Assembly: GCA_949361645.1 (NCBI GenBank)
Contig: OX442415.1
Span: 10,705,071-10,769,070, forward strand
Direction of reading: 5' to 3'
Length of the DNA: 64,000 bases
DNA from: Spongilla lacustris
Lineage: Eukaryota; Porifera; Demospongiae; Spongillida; Spongillidae
Part shown: positions 1 through 10,454 of the stretch, one piece after another
Position numbering within the stretch: the stretch's first letter is position 1
Layout of the letters: each line of letters opens with the position of its first letter
Made by a program: the position numbers and the translations under genes
Notes under the pieces: model-generated
What the model saw: only the letters and a program-made list of their open reading frames with translations
Database searches by the model: none
What the model was told of the DNA's origin: nothing

Positions 1-2404
1 ACTTTTAGTTGCAATAATTGATCCGGCCGGATCACTTTTGGCTGCAAAAAGTGATCCGCCTCTGCAAAAAGTGATCCGGGTACAAATTCTCGTCGATTCA
101 AGTTTGTTTTGATAATTATATACTAATCTTATAGCAATATGCTGATCGAGCTGGCTCCATTTCACCAGTTGTTGTTCACTTCTGTATAGGGACAAATCCA
201 TTGCGTATCGATCCTGACGGATAACGGCGCGCATGCATGCATGAAAAAACATCCCTTTTCTGCCAATACATGAACACAAGACAGCTAGGTCCATGTACAT
301 TTAGTGCATGCGTGGACCGCTAGTCCGCTACTGCCAAAACATAACTTTTTGCAGCCAAAACTGATCCGGGGTAATATATACGTATGAATGTATGCATAAG
401 GTACGCCCGGATCACCTTTTGCAGCCAAAACTGATCCGGGTACCGTAATATATACGTATGAATGTACGTATAAGGTACGCCCGGATCACCTTTTGCAGCC
501 AAAACTGATCCGGGTAATATATACGTATGAGCGTATGTATGAATCTATGCATGTAAGGTGCGCACCTTTAACTGCACTATCCTAATTATACATGTACATG
601 TATAATGAAATATGCATGTATATAAGGTACGCACGGATCACCTTTTGCAGTCAAAACTCATCCTGGAAATAAATACGTATAAGTACTATGTATTATATAT
701 GCCCGGATCATCCCATATATAGTGGATTATTAAATTTAAGCATACTAACTAATGCTACCAAAGCATAATATTTTGGTTCATATACACACTTATGTATGAT
801 TTTTATTTTTCCTCCAGCTTTATATTAATTATTATACACATCTTTTGTGGTTATTGATCTTTATAACCGCAAAAGGCACAGATTACACCTTATAATTATG
901 CATGTATGCCTTTCAGAAGTGTGTGCATATATAATAATAAATACTTATTTTAGAATTTGCTGTCAAATAATATCTCAGTCAATAATGGACCTATGGGTGA
1001 TACATTTATTGAAACCACAACAATTATGCATGAATATCATAGCTTCTTAACAGTTTTAAAGTGGTTGCTATATAATATTGGTATAATACAAATGGACTCG
1101 CTCTGATGTCTGTCATTAGTAAAATTAATAGGTGAATGCTTTAGCCATTTGTATAGGTTGCTCCTGATAGTGCAAAAACATACATGTATATTGTTGTTCT
1201 GAGTAAAGATGCTGCTGCAATTATTTCAAATTCTGTGCATGGCCCATGTGCCGAGCGATTGCATATTTGTACGTTTCATGTATTGCTCTACTGACTCGTT
1301 TCGAGCCAAAAAGCAGGCCAGCTTTGAAGAAGATACATTTATGTATCATGTATAGGATGTAATAAGGAGGCGGAAATCTTGGTGGTCCTGTTGGGATCCT
1401 GCAGCGGTTACAGCCAGGGCAATTGACCGAAAAAGAAAAAAAAACAATTTCCATCACCCTTGACCCTTTCTGTTACTGTTGGAGCTTGAGAGACCTTCAT
1501 AAAGGATGGATCACTATGATGAGAATGTTTGCCAACAACAAATTTGATTACTATAGCGTATGACATCTCTCCTCTTGCCAATCACTACATACCGGTATAA
1601 GTAGCTTATATTTTCCATTTCTTCATCTTTCACAATTTCCAAACACGAAGCAGTGAAGGTTTGATTTAAAAGCTGTTCTCTAAAACGCTGTAAAGTGTTC
1701 TTATTGACAGACTTATCAGTAAAGAATTTTCTTGCATCTATAGGACCCACTGGCAATAGTTATCCAGATTTAATGGTGACATAAGGTAGTAGGCATACTG
1801 CATGCGTAGCGTTTGCATATTTTGCATACTACACGGATCAGTTTTGGCTGCAAAAGGTGATCCGGGCGTACCTTATACATATACACTCATACGTATACAT
1901 GTATATTACCCGGATCAGTTTTGGCTGCAAAAGGTGATCCGGGCGTACCTTATACGTACATTCATACGTATATATTACCCGGATCAGTTTTGGCTGCAAA
2001 AAGTTATCCGGGCGTACCTTATGATCAGTTTTGGCAGTAGCGGACTAGCGGTCCACGCATGCACTAAATGTACATGGACCTAGCTGTCTTGTGTTCATGT
2101 ATTGGCAGAAAAGGGATGTTTTTTCATGCATGCATGCGTGCCGTTATCCGTCAGGATCAATACGCAATGGATTTGTCCCTATACAGAAGTGAACAACATC
2201 TGGTGAAATGGAGCCCGCTCGATCAGCATATTGCTAAGATTAGTATATAATTATCAAAAAAACTTGAATCGACGAGAATTTGTACCCGGATCACTTTTTG
2301 CAGAGGCGGATCACTTTTTGCAGCCAAAAGTGATCCGGCCGGATCAATTATTGCAACTAAAAGTGATCCGGCCGGATCACTTTTTACCCGGATCAATTTT
2401 TGCG
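1..2404. mobile_element. Foldback element with long terminal inverted repeats (left tip outside window)
   Basis: Bases 1-545 are a diverged reverse complement of about 1833-2364; base 1 pairs with 2364 and the right arm runs on to about 2404, so the left tip is cut off by the window edge. Each arm holds several copies of a roughly 70-bp unit that starts GGATCAGTTTTGGCTGCAAA and ends in a TACGTA-rich spacer (about 345-535 and 1833-2035). The outer part carries GATCCGGCCGGATC palindromes. The interior (about 546-1830) shows no recognisable gene. No transposase is visible, so it is non-autonomous. Its right edge cuts off the C-terminus of the Ginger1 gene next to it, which suggests it inserted into that element. 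Confidence 0.7.
345..535 (+). repeat. Tandem ~70-bp units in left arm of the foldback element
   Basis: Three near-identical units built on CAGCCAAAACTGATCCGGG followed by an AT-rich TACGTATGAA spacer. The same units appear inverted at about 1833-2035. Repeats just inside the ends of an element are often transposase-binding arrays; here that role is inference. Confidence 0.7.
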
Positions 2405-3213
2405 TGACAAGCCATCATTAATATGCCGGCAAATACAGTATACCGGTATATTCTTCCTGGCAGATGCCTTGGGGCGTCTACTTGCAGAAGATGGGAAGAC
2501 AGAAATCACCCTGTCCTCAATACTCTTCAAAATATGCTTCCTCATTGCATTCTGTTCATACAATAGAACCGCTGGATCTTATCCATTACAAATGGAAGTG
2601 ATATACGCCACAGCAAATAATCCACAGTCATGTGATCCTTCCTGCATTTGAACATCTATAAACTCAACAGCAAATTGGTCTTCTTGTGTTTGAAGTAGGG
2701 CACTTATAAGTTTCAGGGTAGACTTAGGAAGCTGTTTACCCCCATTGCAGTCATAAATTCGGACGCATGCTTTTTGGCAACCAACAGTGGATAGAGCAAT
2801 CCAATGATTTTTATTCACATTTACGATCTGTACAAATTGCTCCTGTGGTAGAATCATTGCCAAATTCTGGCTAAGTGCAGGTGGTAGAAAGCCACCTATG
2901 GATGGGTGCTGCTGTTTCAGCATATATATTGTGCCACGGTTATGATAAGATCATCTAGCCAGCTTTTTGAAGTTGTAAGTATTGCTTTGTGGTACATTGT
3001 CAATTTAACATGACAGATAGTAACCCAGGTATCTTTATCATCTTCATCATCTTTACTTAATTCCGGATCTGCTGTTAAATCAATATTGCACAAGGGGTTA
3101 TTGTGATCTCCATTAGTGCAAGAATGTCCTGGGTGACACACTGCCAGTGCAGGACAATTTGTTCTTCTTACAGAAGCAGTACTTAGCACTGTTGCATCTC
3201 GTTTTACATGCAC
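2405..3213 (-). pseudogene. Ginger1 C-terminal Ulp1-like (C48) protease, frameshifted and truncated
   Basis: The stretch 2917-3213 is a linker with several cysteines and an acidic patch. A frame change near 2920, in an ATATATA run, leads into a Ulp1-type protease domain at about 2579-2923. Its catalytic His lies in NKNHWIAL, the Asp in RIYDCNG and the Cys in HDCGLFAVAY. An in-frame TAA near 2580 interrupts it, but the frame stays open to about 2405, where the start of a zinc-binding tail (YCICRH) is cut by the foldback element. In Ginger1 elements this domain is fused to the integrase; what it cleaves is unknown. The locus is no longer able to make the full protein. Confidence 0.7.
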
Positions 3214-3276
3214 ATGATAATGAAGCTTGAGTATCCAAGAAAGGAGTTTTGTTGCTATTAGATGGTGTTTATAATT

Positions 3277-3463
3277 TCATTGCAGATGCAGGTGTACAAT
3301 TCTTGTTTTTTTGCAATTATCCCCTTTATGACAGTGTGAGGTGCATTCAATTTTATTCTTCTTACAAGGGCACCGTTGTGTGCTGCAGCCTGCTGTGCAC
3401 TTGCACCTATTCTTTGAAAATGCACTCCATGGTGTACTTTCTTTAGAAGCCGCTCGAAGTGAC
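3277..3463 (-). pseudogene. Ginger1 CXC-type cysteine-rich segment (3' side of LTR insertion)
   Basis: About 60 codons containing KCTAGCSTQRCPCKKNKIEC and a further CxxxCHxxxxC. This spacing matches a CXC (tesmin/TSO1-like) DNA-binding motif, which is known in some transposase-derived proteins. It lies directly beyond the 3464 end of the Gypsy insertion, in the frame that continues the 7886-8250 exon. Confidence 0.6.
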
Positions 3464-3709
3464 TGTAATATTGTCATTTATTGTGTAATTGTAATTGCCT
3501 GGTTAACCCTTGAGAACATTCTCGAAGATTCATCGGAGGTACTTAAGCTATACCGCTCAGCAGAGGAACGGCAGATCATTTGGAGGCTGGCATACCTGAC
3601 GGATGGACGGAGGCGCGAACTGATGTTAATTGTGTGCCTTCTAAGCTGATATTGATTCATAAACAGGCTGCCATTGGGTCACGAGCGCGAGGTATTCCAG
3701 TACTTCACA
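3464..3709 (+). repeat. 5' LTR of the Gypsy element
   Basis: 246 bp, bounded by TG and CA. It lacks a 25-bp segment present at about 7788-7812 of the 3' LTR. It is followed at once by GTGGCGACGAGGG, whose TGG start fits a primer-binding site; the tRNA is not assigned. Confidence 0.92.
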
Positions 3710-3731
3710 GTGGCGACGAGGGTAAAAGTTC

Positions 3732-4838
3732 ATGGCTCTCCTGGGTACAGTAGGGCCTTTTGACCCGGCGGTGGACGATTGGGTGGTCTATTGCGAACGA
3801 CTGGAGCAGTTCTTCCAGGCCAATGGCGTCGCTACCGCCGAGAAACAGCGTGCAGTTCTGCTAAGCGTATGTGGTAGCTCAACTTACCTGTTAATTCGCA
3901 ACCTAGTGTCACCGGAAAAGCCAACAGAGAAGACATATGCCCAACTTGTCAAATTGGTGCGTGAACATGTCTCTCCCCCCCCTCCTGTTTCAGTACTGAG
4001 ATTCCATTTCAACTCGCGGATATAGAAGGACGTACGCAGAGACAGTGGCACAGTTCGTGACGGAGTTGAAGCGCCTGTCCGAATACTGTTCGTTCGGAGA
4101 GACTTTAGACGATATGTTCGAGATTCTAGATTGCAACGTCGGTTGCTGACAGAGAAAGATCTCACCTTCGCCAAGGCATTCGAGCTTGCCAAGTTGGCGG
4201 AGCTAGCGGAAAGGAGTGCTGGGGAAATTCAGCCGCCTGTGGTGGACCCTGAACCTGTACACGTTGTTCAAGCTCCACAGCCGCGAGCTAATCAAGATGC
4301 CTGTTACCGATGTGGTGGCCACCACAAGGCGTCAGAATGTTGGTGCCGAAATGTTGAATGCTACCATTGTGGGAAACAAGGACACCTGGCTAGGGTATGT
4401 CGTGGAAAAAGAGTTGATGACAAGGAGCCCACACAGGGTCGAGGTCGGCAAAGGAGACCTCAGAGAACTCAACAACAACCTGAACGGGATTCTGGCCAGA
4501 AGGATACATACACCTTATTTCCAGTGCAGGACCCATCCAGGAAACCTGCTACTTTACCTGTCTTGCTGAATGACTCTCCCTTAGAGATAGAAGTGGACAC
4601 TGGGGCTGCAGCATCCGTCATTAGCGAGAAAACCTACTGGGCGCTGTGGCCAAAGCAGAGACGCCCACAACTGCAGGACACATCTATCCTTCTGTGGACG
4701 TATACTGGCGAGCAGTTGAAAGTAAAGGGGCAAGTTGCAGTCACAGTGTGTTATGGGGGCACCACTATGTCCCTGAACCTTCTGGTGGTTGCTGGGAGTG
4801 GGCCATCGCTTATGGGGAGAGATTGGCTGTATAAATAA
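3732..4838 (+). pseudogene. Gypsy gag and protease region, frameshifted
   Basis: Gag starts at 3732 (MALLGTVGPFDP) with a retrotransposon gag fold-like N-terminus. The frame stops at 4025; a neighbouring frame carries the homologous stretch up to about 4115, and the original frame resumes by 4131, so two indels bracket about 95 bp. Two zinc knuckles follow; the second (CYHCGKQGHLARVC) is a standard CCHC and the first is irregular. The aspartic protease active site is DTGAAASVIS. A TAA at 4836-4838 ends this frame before RT, which lies in the same frame further on. Confidence 0.85.
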
Positions 4839-7600
4839 AAGCCAAACCTGGGCATTTTTCACACTTCTACACATGTAGGTATGGACAACCACATTCAGAA
4901 GCTATTATCACGTCACTTGGAACTCTTCAAAGATGAACTAGGCTTGGTGAAGGGGGTGACGGTAAAGCTCTACGTGGATCCCTCTGCAACACCATGATTT
5001 TTCAGACCGCGGTCAGTACCACATGCCTTACGTGGAAGAGTTGAGCAAGAGCTGGAGAGGCTTGAGAAAACAGGTATCATTGAGGCTATCAAATTCTCTG
5101 ACTGGGCTACTCCAGTTGTACCACTGGTGAAGGGTGACGGGAGTATCAGGATATGTGGGGATTATAAAGTAACAATCAATCGGGTTGCTAATGTGGAATC
5201 TTATCCCCTGCCACGCATAGACGATTTGCTTGCAGGACTGGCAAAAGGAAAGGTTTTCTCCAAATTAGACCTGGCACATGCTTATCTACAGCTGCAACTG
5301 GATGAGGAATCCAGGAAGCTAGCTACGATTTCCACACACAAAGGTTTGTTTTGTCCTCTGCCCCAGCCATTTTTCAACGCACAATGGAGGGTATTTTGAA
5401 GGGGATACCTTATGTGCATGCGTATATTGATGACATTCTGGTAACGGGAACCTCTGAGTCAGAGCATCTACAGATACTTGAGCAGGTGTTGACAAGGCTG
5501 GAAGAAGTGGGAATGAGGCTGAAGGAGTCAAAGTGCCAATTCTTGCTGCCAAGTGTAGAGTACCTGGGGTACCGTATCTCGGGAAATGGTATTCAACCAA
5601 CGGAGGAGAAACTGAGAGCTATCAGAGATGCGCCGATTCCTCGAGATCTAAGCCAGTTGAAATCATTTTTGGGATTGTTGAACTATTATGGTAAGTTCTT
5701 ACCCCACTTGTCGAGCACTTTGGCACCCTTGTACAAGCTGCTAAGTAAGGGACAGGTATGGTGTTGGGGGAGAGAACAGGAAGAGGCTTTTTGTATAGCC
5801 AAGTCACAACTTACATCTGAAACCCTGCTGGTGCATTTTGACCCTACGTTACAGCTTGCACTTTCATGTGATGCTTCACCTTATGGGCTGTCCCATGTAT
5901 GTGAGGATGGGTCAGATAAACCCATCGCATATGCTTCCCGTTTGTTAGCTCCTGCAGAGAAAAAGTATTCTCAGTTAGAGAAAGAGGGATTAGCAATAGT
6001 CTTTGGGGTCAAGAAATTTCACCAGTACTTGTATGGGCGGAAATTTGTGGTGCATTCTGATCATAAACCTTTGCAGTTTCTCTTTAAGGAAGATAAGCCA
6101 GTACCAACGATGGCATCAGCTAGGATACAGAGGTGGGCTCTGACCTTGAGCGCGTATGACTATCGGATAGTGTTCAGGGCAGGGAAAGAAAACTCAAATG
6201 CTGATGGTCTAAGCAGACTACCACTGAGGGAAAGTCCAAGCAGTGTTCCTGTGCCAGGGGATACTGTCCTGATGATGGAGGCACTTTCAGACATGGGCTC
6301 AGCAGTGTCGGCTGCTACCATAAAGTCATGGACTGATAGGGATCCGGTTCTCTCCCGGGTGAGAAGAATGGCTCTCCATGGATGGCAACCGCAGAAGGGA
6401 GTGGATTTCCAACCGTATGAACGGCGGAAACATGAGCTAAGCGTAGAAGATGGGTGTGTCCTTTGGGGCTCACGGGTGGTGGTACCATCTGCTGGTAGAG
6501 AGGCTGTGGTTAGGTTGCTGCATGAAGGGCATCCTGGAATCTCCAGGATGAAAGCATTGGCAAGGGATGTGGTCTGGTGGCCAGCGTTAGACTCTCAACT
6601 GGAGAGTAAGGTGAAAGAATGTGTAGCCTGTCAAAGTAGTCGGAAATCTCCTCCTAAAGCCCCCTTACATCCTTGGGAGTGGCCAACTAAGCCTTGGGTA
6701 CGGTTGCATGTGGATTTTGCGGGGCCATTTTTAGGTAAAACCCTGATGGTAATTGTGGATGCACACTCAAAATGGTTAGAGGCCTCTATTGTCAGCTCAC
6801 CCTCGGCAGAACAAGCTATACGGGTCTTGCGACATGTCTTTTCAACCCATGGGCTGCCTGAAGTATTGGTCTCAGACAATGGGTCAGCTTTCACAAGTGC
6901 ACAATTCCAGACCTTTGTCAAGCTGAATGGGTTTAGGCATGTGAAAAGTGCCCCCTACCACCCAGCCAGTAATGGGTTGGCTGAGCGTGCAGTGCAAACT
7001 GTAAAGGAAGCACTTAAGAAGACCACAGGGGATTTAGAAACCAGATTAGCTCGATTCCTCTTCCAATACAGGCTGACACCACACTTGACTACTGGGCAGC
7101 CGCCAGCAGAGTTGTTAATGGGGCGTCGTCCAAGATCTCATTTGGATTTCCTTTTTCCTAGTGTGGCACAGCGGGTACAGCAGAGTCAGGAGAGGCAGAA
7201 GACACACCATGACCAACATGTCCAGTCTAGAACCTTTCAAGTTGGAGATGAGGTTTATGTGGTGAATCATAGAGGGTCCCCTAAGTGGCTTCCTGGTGTG
7301 GTGGTCAAGTTGTTAGGACCTTTAAACTTGATAGTGAAGGTTAAGGATGGACAGGAAGCACGCTATCATGTTGATCATGTGTGGGTCAGAGCAGGGGGAG
7401 TTAACAATGATGATAGTGACATAGATGATGATGATGATGACCCATTACCACTAGTGTTAGATACTCCACCAGTGCCAGCACTACCTCCAGGGGAAGTGGA
7501 TCAAGAACAGATGGTCCCAATGGATCCAGTGGAACCACCCCCACCTGCACCAGTGCTCCGACGTTCAACACGTCCTCATCGTCCCCCAGATAGATTCTAA
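4839..7600 (+). pseudogene. Gypsy pol region (RT, RNase H, integrase), broken upstream of an open 749-codon stretch
   Basis: The RT begins in the same frame as protease but carries a TGA at 4995-4997. It is readable at 5127-5345 (KGDGSIRICGDYK, then FSKLDLAHAY). Near 5345 a small deletion removes a few residues before SSAPAIFQ and shifts the frame. The downstream frame is open to 7600 and includes the RT catalytic box YIDDILV, an RNase H domain (SCDASPYG, SDHKPL), an HHCC zinc finger (HEGHPG ... CVACQ) and a DDE integrase (VDAHSKW, SDNGSAF, GLAERAVQTVKE). The C-terminal tail is rich in Asp and Pro. No env is seen. The long intact half suggests recent loss of function. Confidence 0.88.
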
Positions 7601-7611
7601 AGGGGGAGAAG
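7599..7611 (+). promoter_or_regulatory. Polypurine tract
   Basis: AAAGGGGGAGAAG lies directly before the 3' LTR and directly after the pol stop codon. This is the usual place for the plus-strand primer of reverse transcription. Confidence 0.85.
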
Positions 7612-7880
7612 TGTAGTATTGTCATTTATTGTGTAATTGTAATTGCCTGGTTAACCCTTGAGAACATTCTCGAAGATTCATCGGAGGTACTTAAGCTACC
7701 GCTCAGCAGAGGAACGGCAGATCATTTGGAGGCTGGCATACCTGACGGATGGACGGAGGCGCGAACTGATGTTAATTGTGTGCCTAGTGCTGTGTGATTC
7801 TTATCACTGCTCTAAGCTGATATTGATTCATAAACAGGCTGCCATTGGGTCATGAGCGCGGGGTATTCCAGTACTTCACA
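7612..7880 (+). repeat. 3' LTR of the Gypsy element
   Basis: 269 bp, TG...CA. It matches 3464-3709 apart from three substitutions, a 2-bp indel and the extra 25-bp segment. It is followed by the GTGAC target duplication. Confidence 0.92.
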
Positions 7881-7885
7881 GTGAC

Positions 7886-8250
7886 ACACGAGTAGACCTT
7901 TCCCATCCTTTCACAGATAGATTGTAATTCCCTTCACCCAGATCACAAGCAGAATAGCATTTGTTCAACACTCCTGATTTGCACCGCAAGTGGTACATTG
8001 CACGTGCTGTTCCAATCACCTGTACAATTATGCATGGCAGTCTATTTGGGTCAGTGGAAGCCCGATCAATGCGAGGAATTCTTACAGTAACACAATCTTC
8101 CACATGAAACTCTTTAACTTTGTGCTTAAGGTTGTATTTTACCATCATCCTATTAGCATTTTTCAAATATTCCTTATCTGCAATCTGGCGAACAGGCAAG
8201 TGCTTCTCAGTAGTAGCCAAAACCCTTGAATTGGACTTCAGTAAAGCCAC
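7886..8250 (-). pseudogene. Ginger1 integrase C-terminal region (5' side of LTR insertion)
   Basis: The exon starts after TTGTATAG and encodes about 120 residues including a small beta-rich segment (VEDCVTVRIPRIDRAS, then RLPCIIVQVIG) that corresponds to the GPY/F-type C-terminal domain of Gypsy-like integrases. It is cut at 7885 by the Gypsy element. After removing the insert and one copy of the GTGAC duplication the frame continues directly into the fragment at 3277-3463, which shows the two pieces were one exon. Confidence 0.65.
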
Positions 8251-8534
8251 CTATACAACAAAAAGAACCAGAAAGATTAACTAGGTTAAAATATATATTT
8301 AGGCACTTACATGTCCATTATTGTTATCACCCTGATCATAATCACTTTCATGACCATCACATACTTCTGAATCAGGAAGATCGCTTGCAGCAGTGGTTTA
8401 GTTTTTCTCCTCAACGTTGCATTCGGACTGACTTGCAACAGTGCCCACATACGTACCTTCCAAATCCTTTTCCACTACATTGTTCCCATCATCATCAAAA
8501 TCATCTTCCTTGTCTACATCCCCACTGTACTTTG

Positions 8535-9100
8535 CTATATTATCATCCTCTCGTCTTCCTCCTCTTCTTTCTCCTCATCCTCCTCTTCTTTCTCCTCATC
8601 CTCCTTATCTTTCTCCTCATCCTCTTCTTTCTCCTCATCCTCCTCGTCTTTCTCCTCATCCTCCTCTTCGTTCTCCTCATCCTCCTCTTCTTTCTCCTCA
8701 TCCTCCTCTTCTTTCTCCTCATCCTCCTCTTCTTTCTCCTCATCCTCCTCTTCTTTCTCCTCATCCTCCTCTTCTTTCTCCTCATCCTCCTCTTCTTTCT
8801 CCTCATCCTCCTCTTCTTTCTCCTCATCCTCCTCTTCTTTCTCCTCATCCTCCTCGTCTTTCTCCTCATCCTCCTCTTTCTCCTCATCCTCCTCTTCTTT
8901 CTCCTCATCCATCTCTTCTTTTCCCACATCATCCTCTTCTTTGTCTTTCTTCACATCCTCTGAAGGCCGCTTCAAAACATCTTCATCTAGCTGTCCCCGA
9001 AAGTTGACATCTGGAACAAAAATTGCCCTTGGAGGTTGGCCAAATACTAACTCATATGGGGTTTGTTTGGTGGTGTCATGAACTTGAGTGTTCATTGTGT
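8535..9100 (-). pseudogene. Ginger1 post-core exon with acidic EEDEEKE repeat
   Basis: The exon starts after TCTGCAG in phase 1 and completes the integrase core with the segment QTPYELVFGQPPR, conserved in Gypsy-like integrases. It then runs into a nearly pure repeat of Glu, Asp and Lys (about 8545-8930) from a 15-18-bp DNA unit (TCTTTCTCCTCATCCTCC on the plus strand). Past the repeat the open frame ends near 8535 while a neighbouring frame goes on with acidic residues, so a repeat-length change has probably caused a frameshift. The long hydrophobic plus-strand ORF here is the antisense of the repeat. Confidence 0.6.
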
Positions 9101-9154
9101 CTGCAGAGATAAATAACATTTAAAGCATATATAGAAAAACAATGGATCACTTAC

Positions 9155-9551
9155 ACACAATATGTGGAAGCCATTGAGACCATGGTGGGGAAGGATCGCT
9201 GCATTCAACAACCTTGGCACTGATCATTCTCTCAAGTGTGTAGTGTGCCTGCTCAACTAGCCCTTGTGATCGGGGATGTTGCGGACGACCACTGATTAGC
9301 TGCACATGACCTGGCCATGTTGAAACTACATCTCCAATGAGTTTGTTTACAAATTCTTTGCCATTATCACTGTGAATGATAGCAGGCAAGCCAAAAACTG
9401 GGAAAACATAGTTGTGCAATACTTTAACCACATGGTTTGCCTTCTTTTTCACAAGAGGAAATGCAAAATTAAACTTTGACCAATGATCCACAATGTGTAA
9501 TATCCAGTTGCATCCATTATGTGGCATATGCCTCATATCAATCAGATCAAT
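9155..9551 (-). pseudogene. Ginger1 integrase DDE core exon
   Basis: A 397-nt exon, entered after CTGTAG and left at GTAAGT in phase 1. It encodes an rve-type integrase core. The first aspartate lies in IVDHWSKF, the second in HSDNGKEF and the glutamate in GLVEQAHYTLE, with usual Gypsy-like spacing. All three catalytic residues are present, so this exon looks intact although the gene as a whole is not. The family cuts and joins DNA ends during transposition. Splicing to the exon ending at 9100 restores a continuous frame across phase 1. Confidence 0.75.
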
Positions 9552-9610
9552 CTACAGATATGAATAAATATTTTGTACATGTAGTAAGCATGAATAGTGA
9601 TTAAACCTAC

Positions 9611-9972
9611 CTGGATACGAGAAAATAGCCCATCAGCTATTATTGGTCTTAAAGGGGCTTTAAGGTGTGCTGTGGTTTCCTTAAGCTGCATGTTGAACAC
9701 AAGCTTACATATTTTTCAATCACAACTCTTAGTATGTAGGAGTACAATGACTGGACCTACAGTGTATAAGAAGTGACACACACGTGACTCAACTTAGCAT
9801 ATGCATGTATACGGCACTCCAATAGCAAGGAAATACTACTTACCCTAGCATAGGTTTTTCTTGAACCAGCATGCAGACAATCTTTATCATGGATCTGTTT
9901 CAAAATATGGTAGAATTCCTCTACTATAGCGACCCTTCTGTAGCCTTTCATAATTGTGCGGTCATTAGCGAT
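9611..9972 (-). pseudogene. Ginger1 integrase, zinc-binding (HHCC-like) exons
   Basis: Two exons, 9844-9972 (129 nt) and 9611-9703 (93 nt), both whole codons in phase 0 with consensus GTAAGT and GTAGGT donors. The first holds the His pair of the retroviral-type integrase zinc finger (HDKDCLHAGSRKTYA). The second should hold the Cys pair, but those cysteines are not evident, which suggests the finger has decayed or lies partly outside the exon as drawn. The second exon ends just before the DDE core. Confidence 0.55.
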
Positions 9973-10032
9973 CTATACATGTATACCAACGAACAGTAAT
10001 CAAATTGAATTTACGAACACAAGAGGAATTAC

Positions 10033-10323
10033 CTCCTTTTCCCCCTTGACTTGGACAACCAATGCATCCCTTATTCCAGCTTCAGGCAAGTCTAGCAGTT
10101 GAAATCCACTTCTTTTAATAAGTTGGCGAAAGTTTCTATCCTCAATGCAAAGAGGATTCTTTAAACAGCTGATGATCCGTTCTCCAAACTGTTGGTGAAT
10201 TACGGCACTTCTTGTTCTCTTAGCGTCTTTTGGAAATGCAGCAACAAGGTATTCTACGAACGCATCCATCGGGCGTGTAACACGTGGATAAGTGAATGTG
10301 ACACCTTGTTGGTGCATGCGCAA
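10033..10323 (-). pseudogene. Ginger1 transposase, N-terminal exon
   Basis: An open segment of about 97 codons starting at the ATG at 10323 and ending at a GTAATT donor in phase 0. It contains a basic segment and a run of charged helices but no motif I can name. It belongs to the element because it joins in phase 0 to the exon at 9844-9972, which carries the HHCC-like histidines. The true start may lie further upstream, in the CCGG-rich stretch. Confidence 0.5.
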
Positions 10324-10330
10324 GTCACTA

Positions 10331-10388
10331 TCCGGTTACATAACCGGCCGTCCGGTTGTGTATCCGGTTGTCCGGTTACGTAACCGGT
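10331..10388. repeat. CCGGTTA palindrome cluster
   Basis: Four to five copies of CCGGTT in 58 bp, including the perfect palindrome CCGGTTACGTAACCGG at 10372-10387 and a near copy at 10332-10347. It lies between the 5' end of the Ginger1 gene and the truncated edge of the micro-exon duplicate. Ginger1 elements target CCGG sites, so this could mark a terminus; that is inference. Confidence 0.5.
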
Positions 10389-10454
10389 CGATTGCTGGGC
10401 ATCCGTACGGAACATATACATGAATATGTTTTACGCAGCAGTGTTCGATTATAG

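Larger units (their letters stand above)
3464..7880 (+). mobile_element. Gypsy-type LTR retrotransposon, degenerate, with 5-bp TSD
   Basis: Two similar LTRs flank gag-pol fragments in the order gag, protease, RT, RNase H, integrase, which defines a Gypsy (Ty3-like) element. Both LTRs start TGTA and end CTTCACA. The target duplication GTGAC occupies 3459-3463 and 7881-7885. The LTRs differ by about three substitutions, a 2-bp indel and a 25-bp segment present only in the 3' copy, so the insertion is fairly young. Its coding region has at least two stops and several frameshifts, so it is probably non-autonomous. It inserted into, and in opposite orientation to, the Ginger1 gene. Confidence 0.93.
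2405..10323 (-). mobile_element. Decayed Ginger1-type DNA transposon gene, split by an LTR element
   Basis: Read on the minus strand, the fragments give an N-terminal region, an HHCC-like exon, a DDE integrase core, an acidic repeat, an integrase C-terminal region, a CXC-type cysteine cluster, a Ulp1-like cysteine protease and the start of a zinc-finger tail. That order fits Ginger1 transposons, whose Gypsy-like integrase is fused to a Ulp1 or OTU protease. The N-terminal half is broken by consensus introns, so this is a spliced gene. Damage is heavy: the Gypsy insertion at 3464-7880, a reading-frame change near 2920, an in-frame stop near 2580, a frame change at the acidic repeat near 8535 and truncation at 2404. 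Terminal repeats of the element itself are not identified. Confidence 0.75.

Noticed and set aside
8226..9007. Long plus-strand frames rich in Leu/Phe/Ile and Pro/His
   Set aside because: Antisense shadows of the acidic repeat of the Ginger1 gene; the opposite strand has integrase motifs on both sides of it.
10331..10388. CRISPR-like short repeats
   Set aside because: No regular repeat-spacer pattern, and the setting is a eukaryotic transposon-rich locus.
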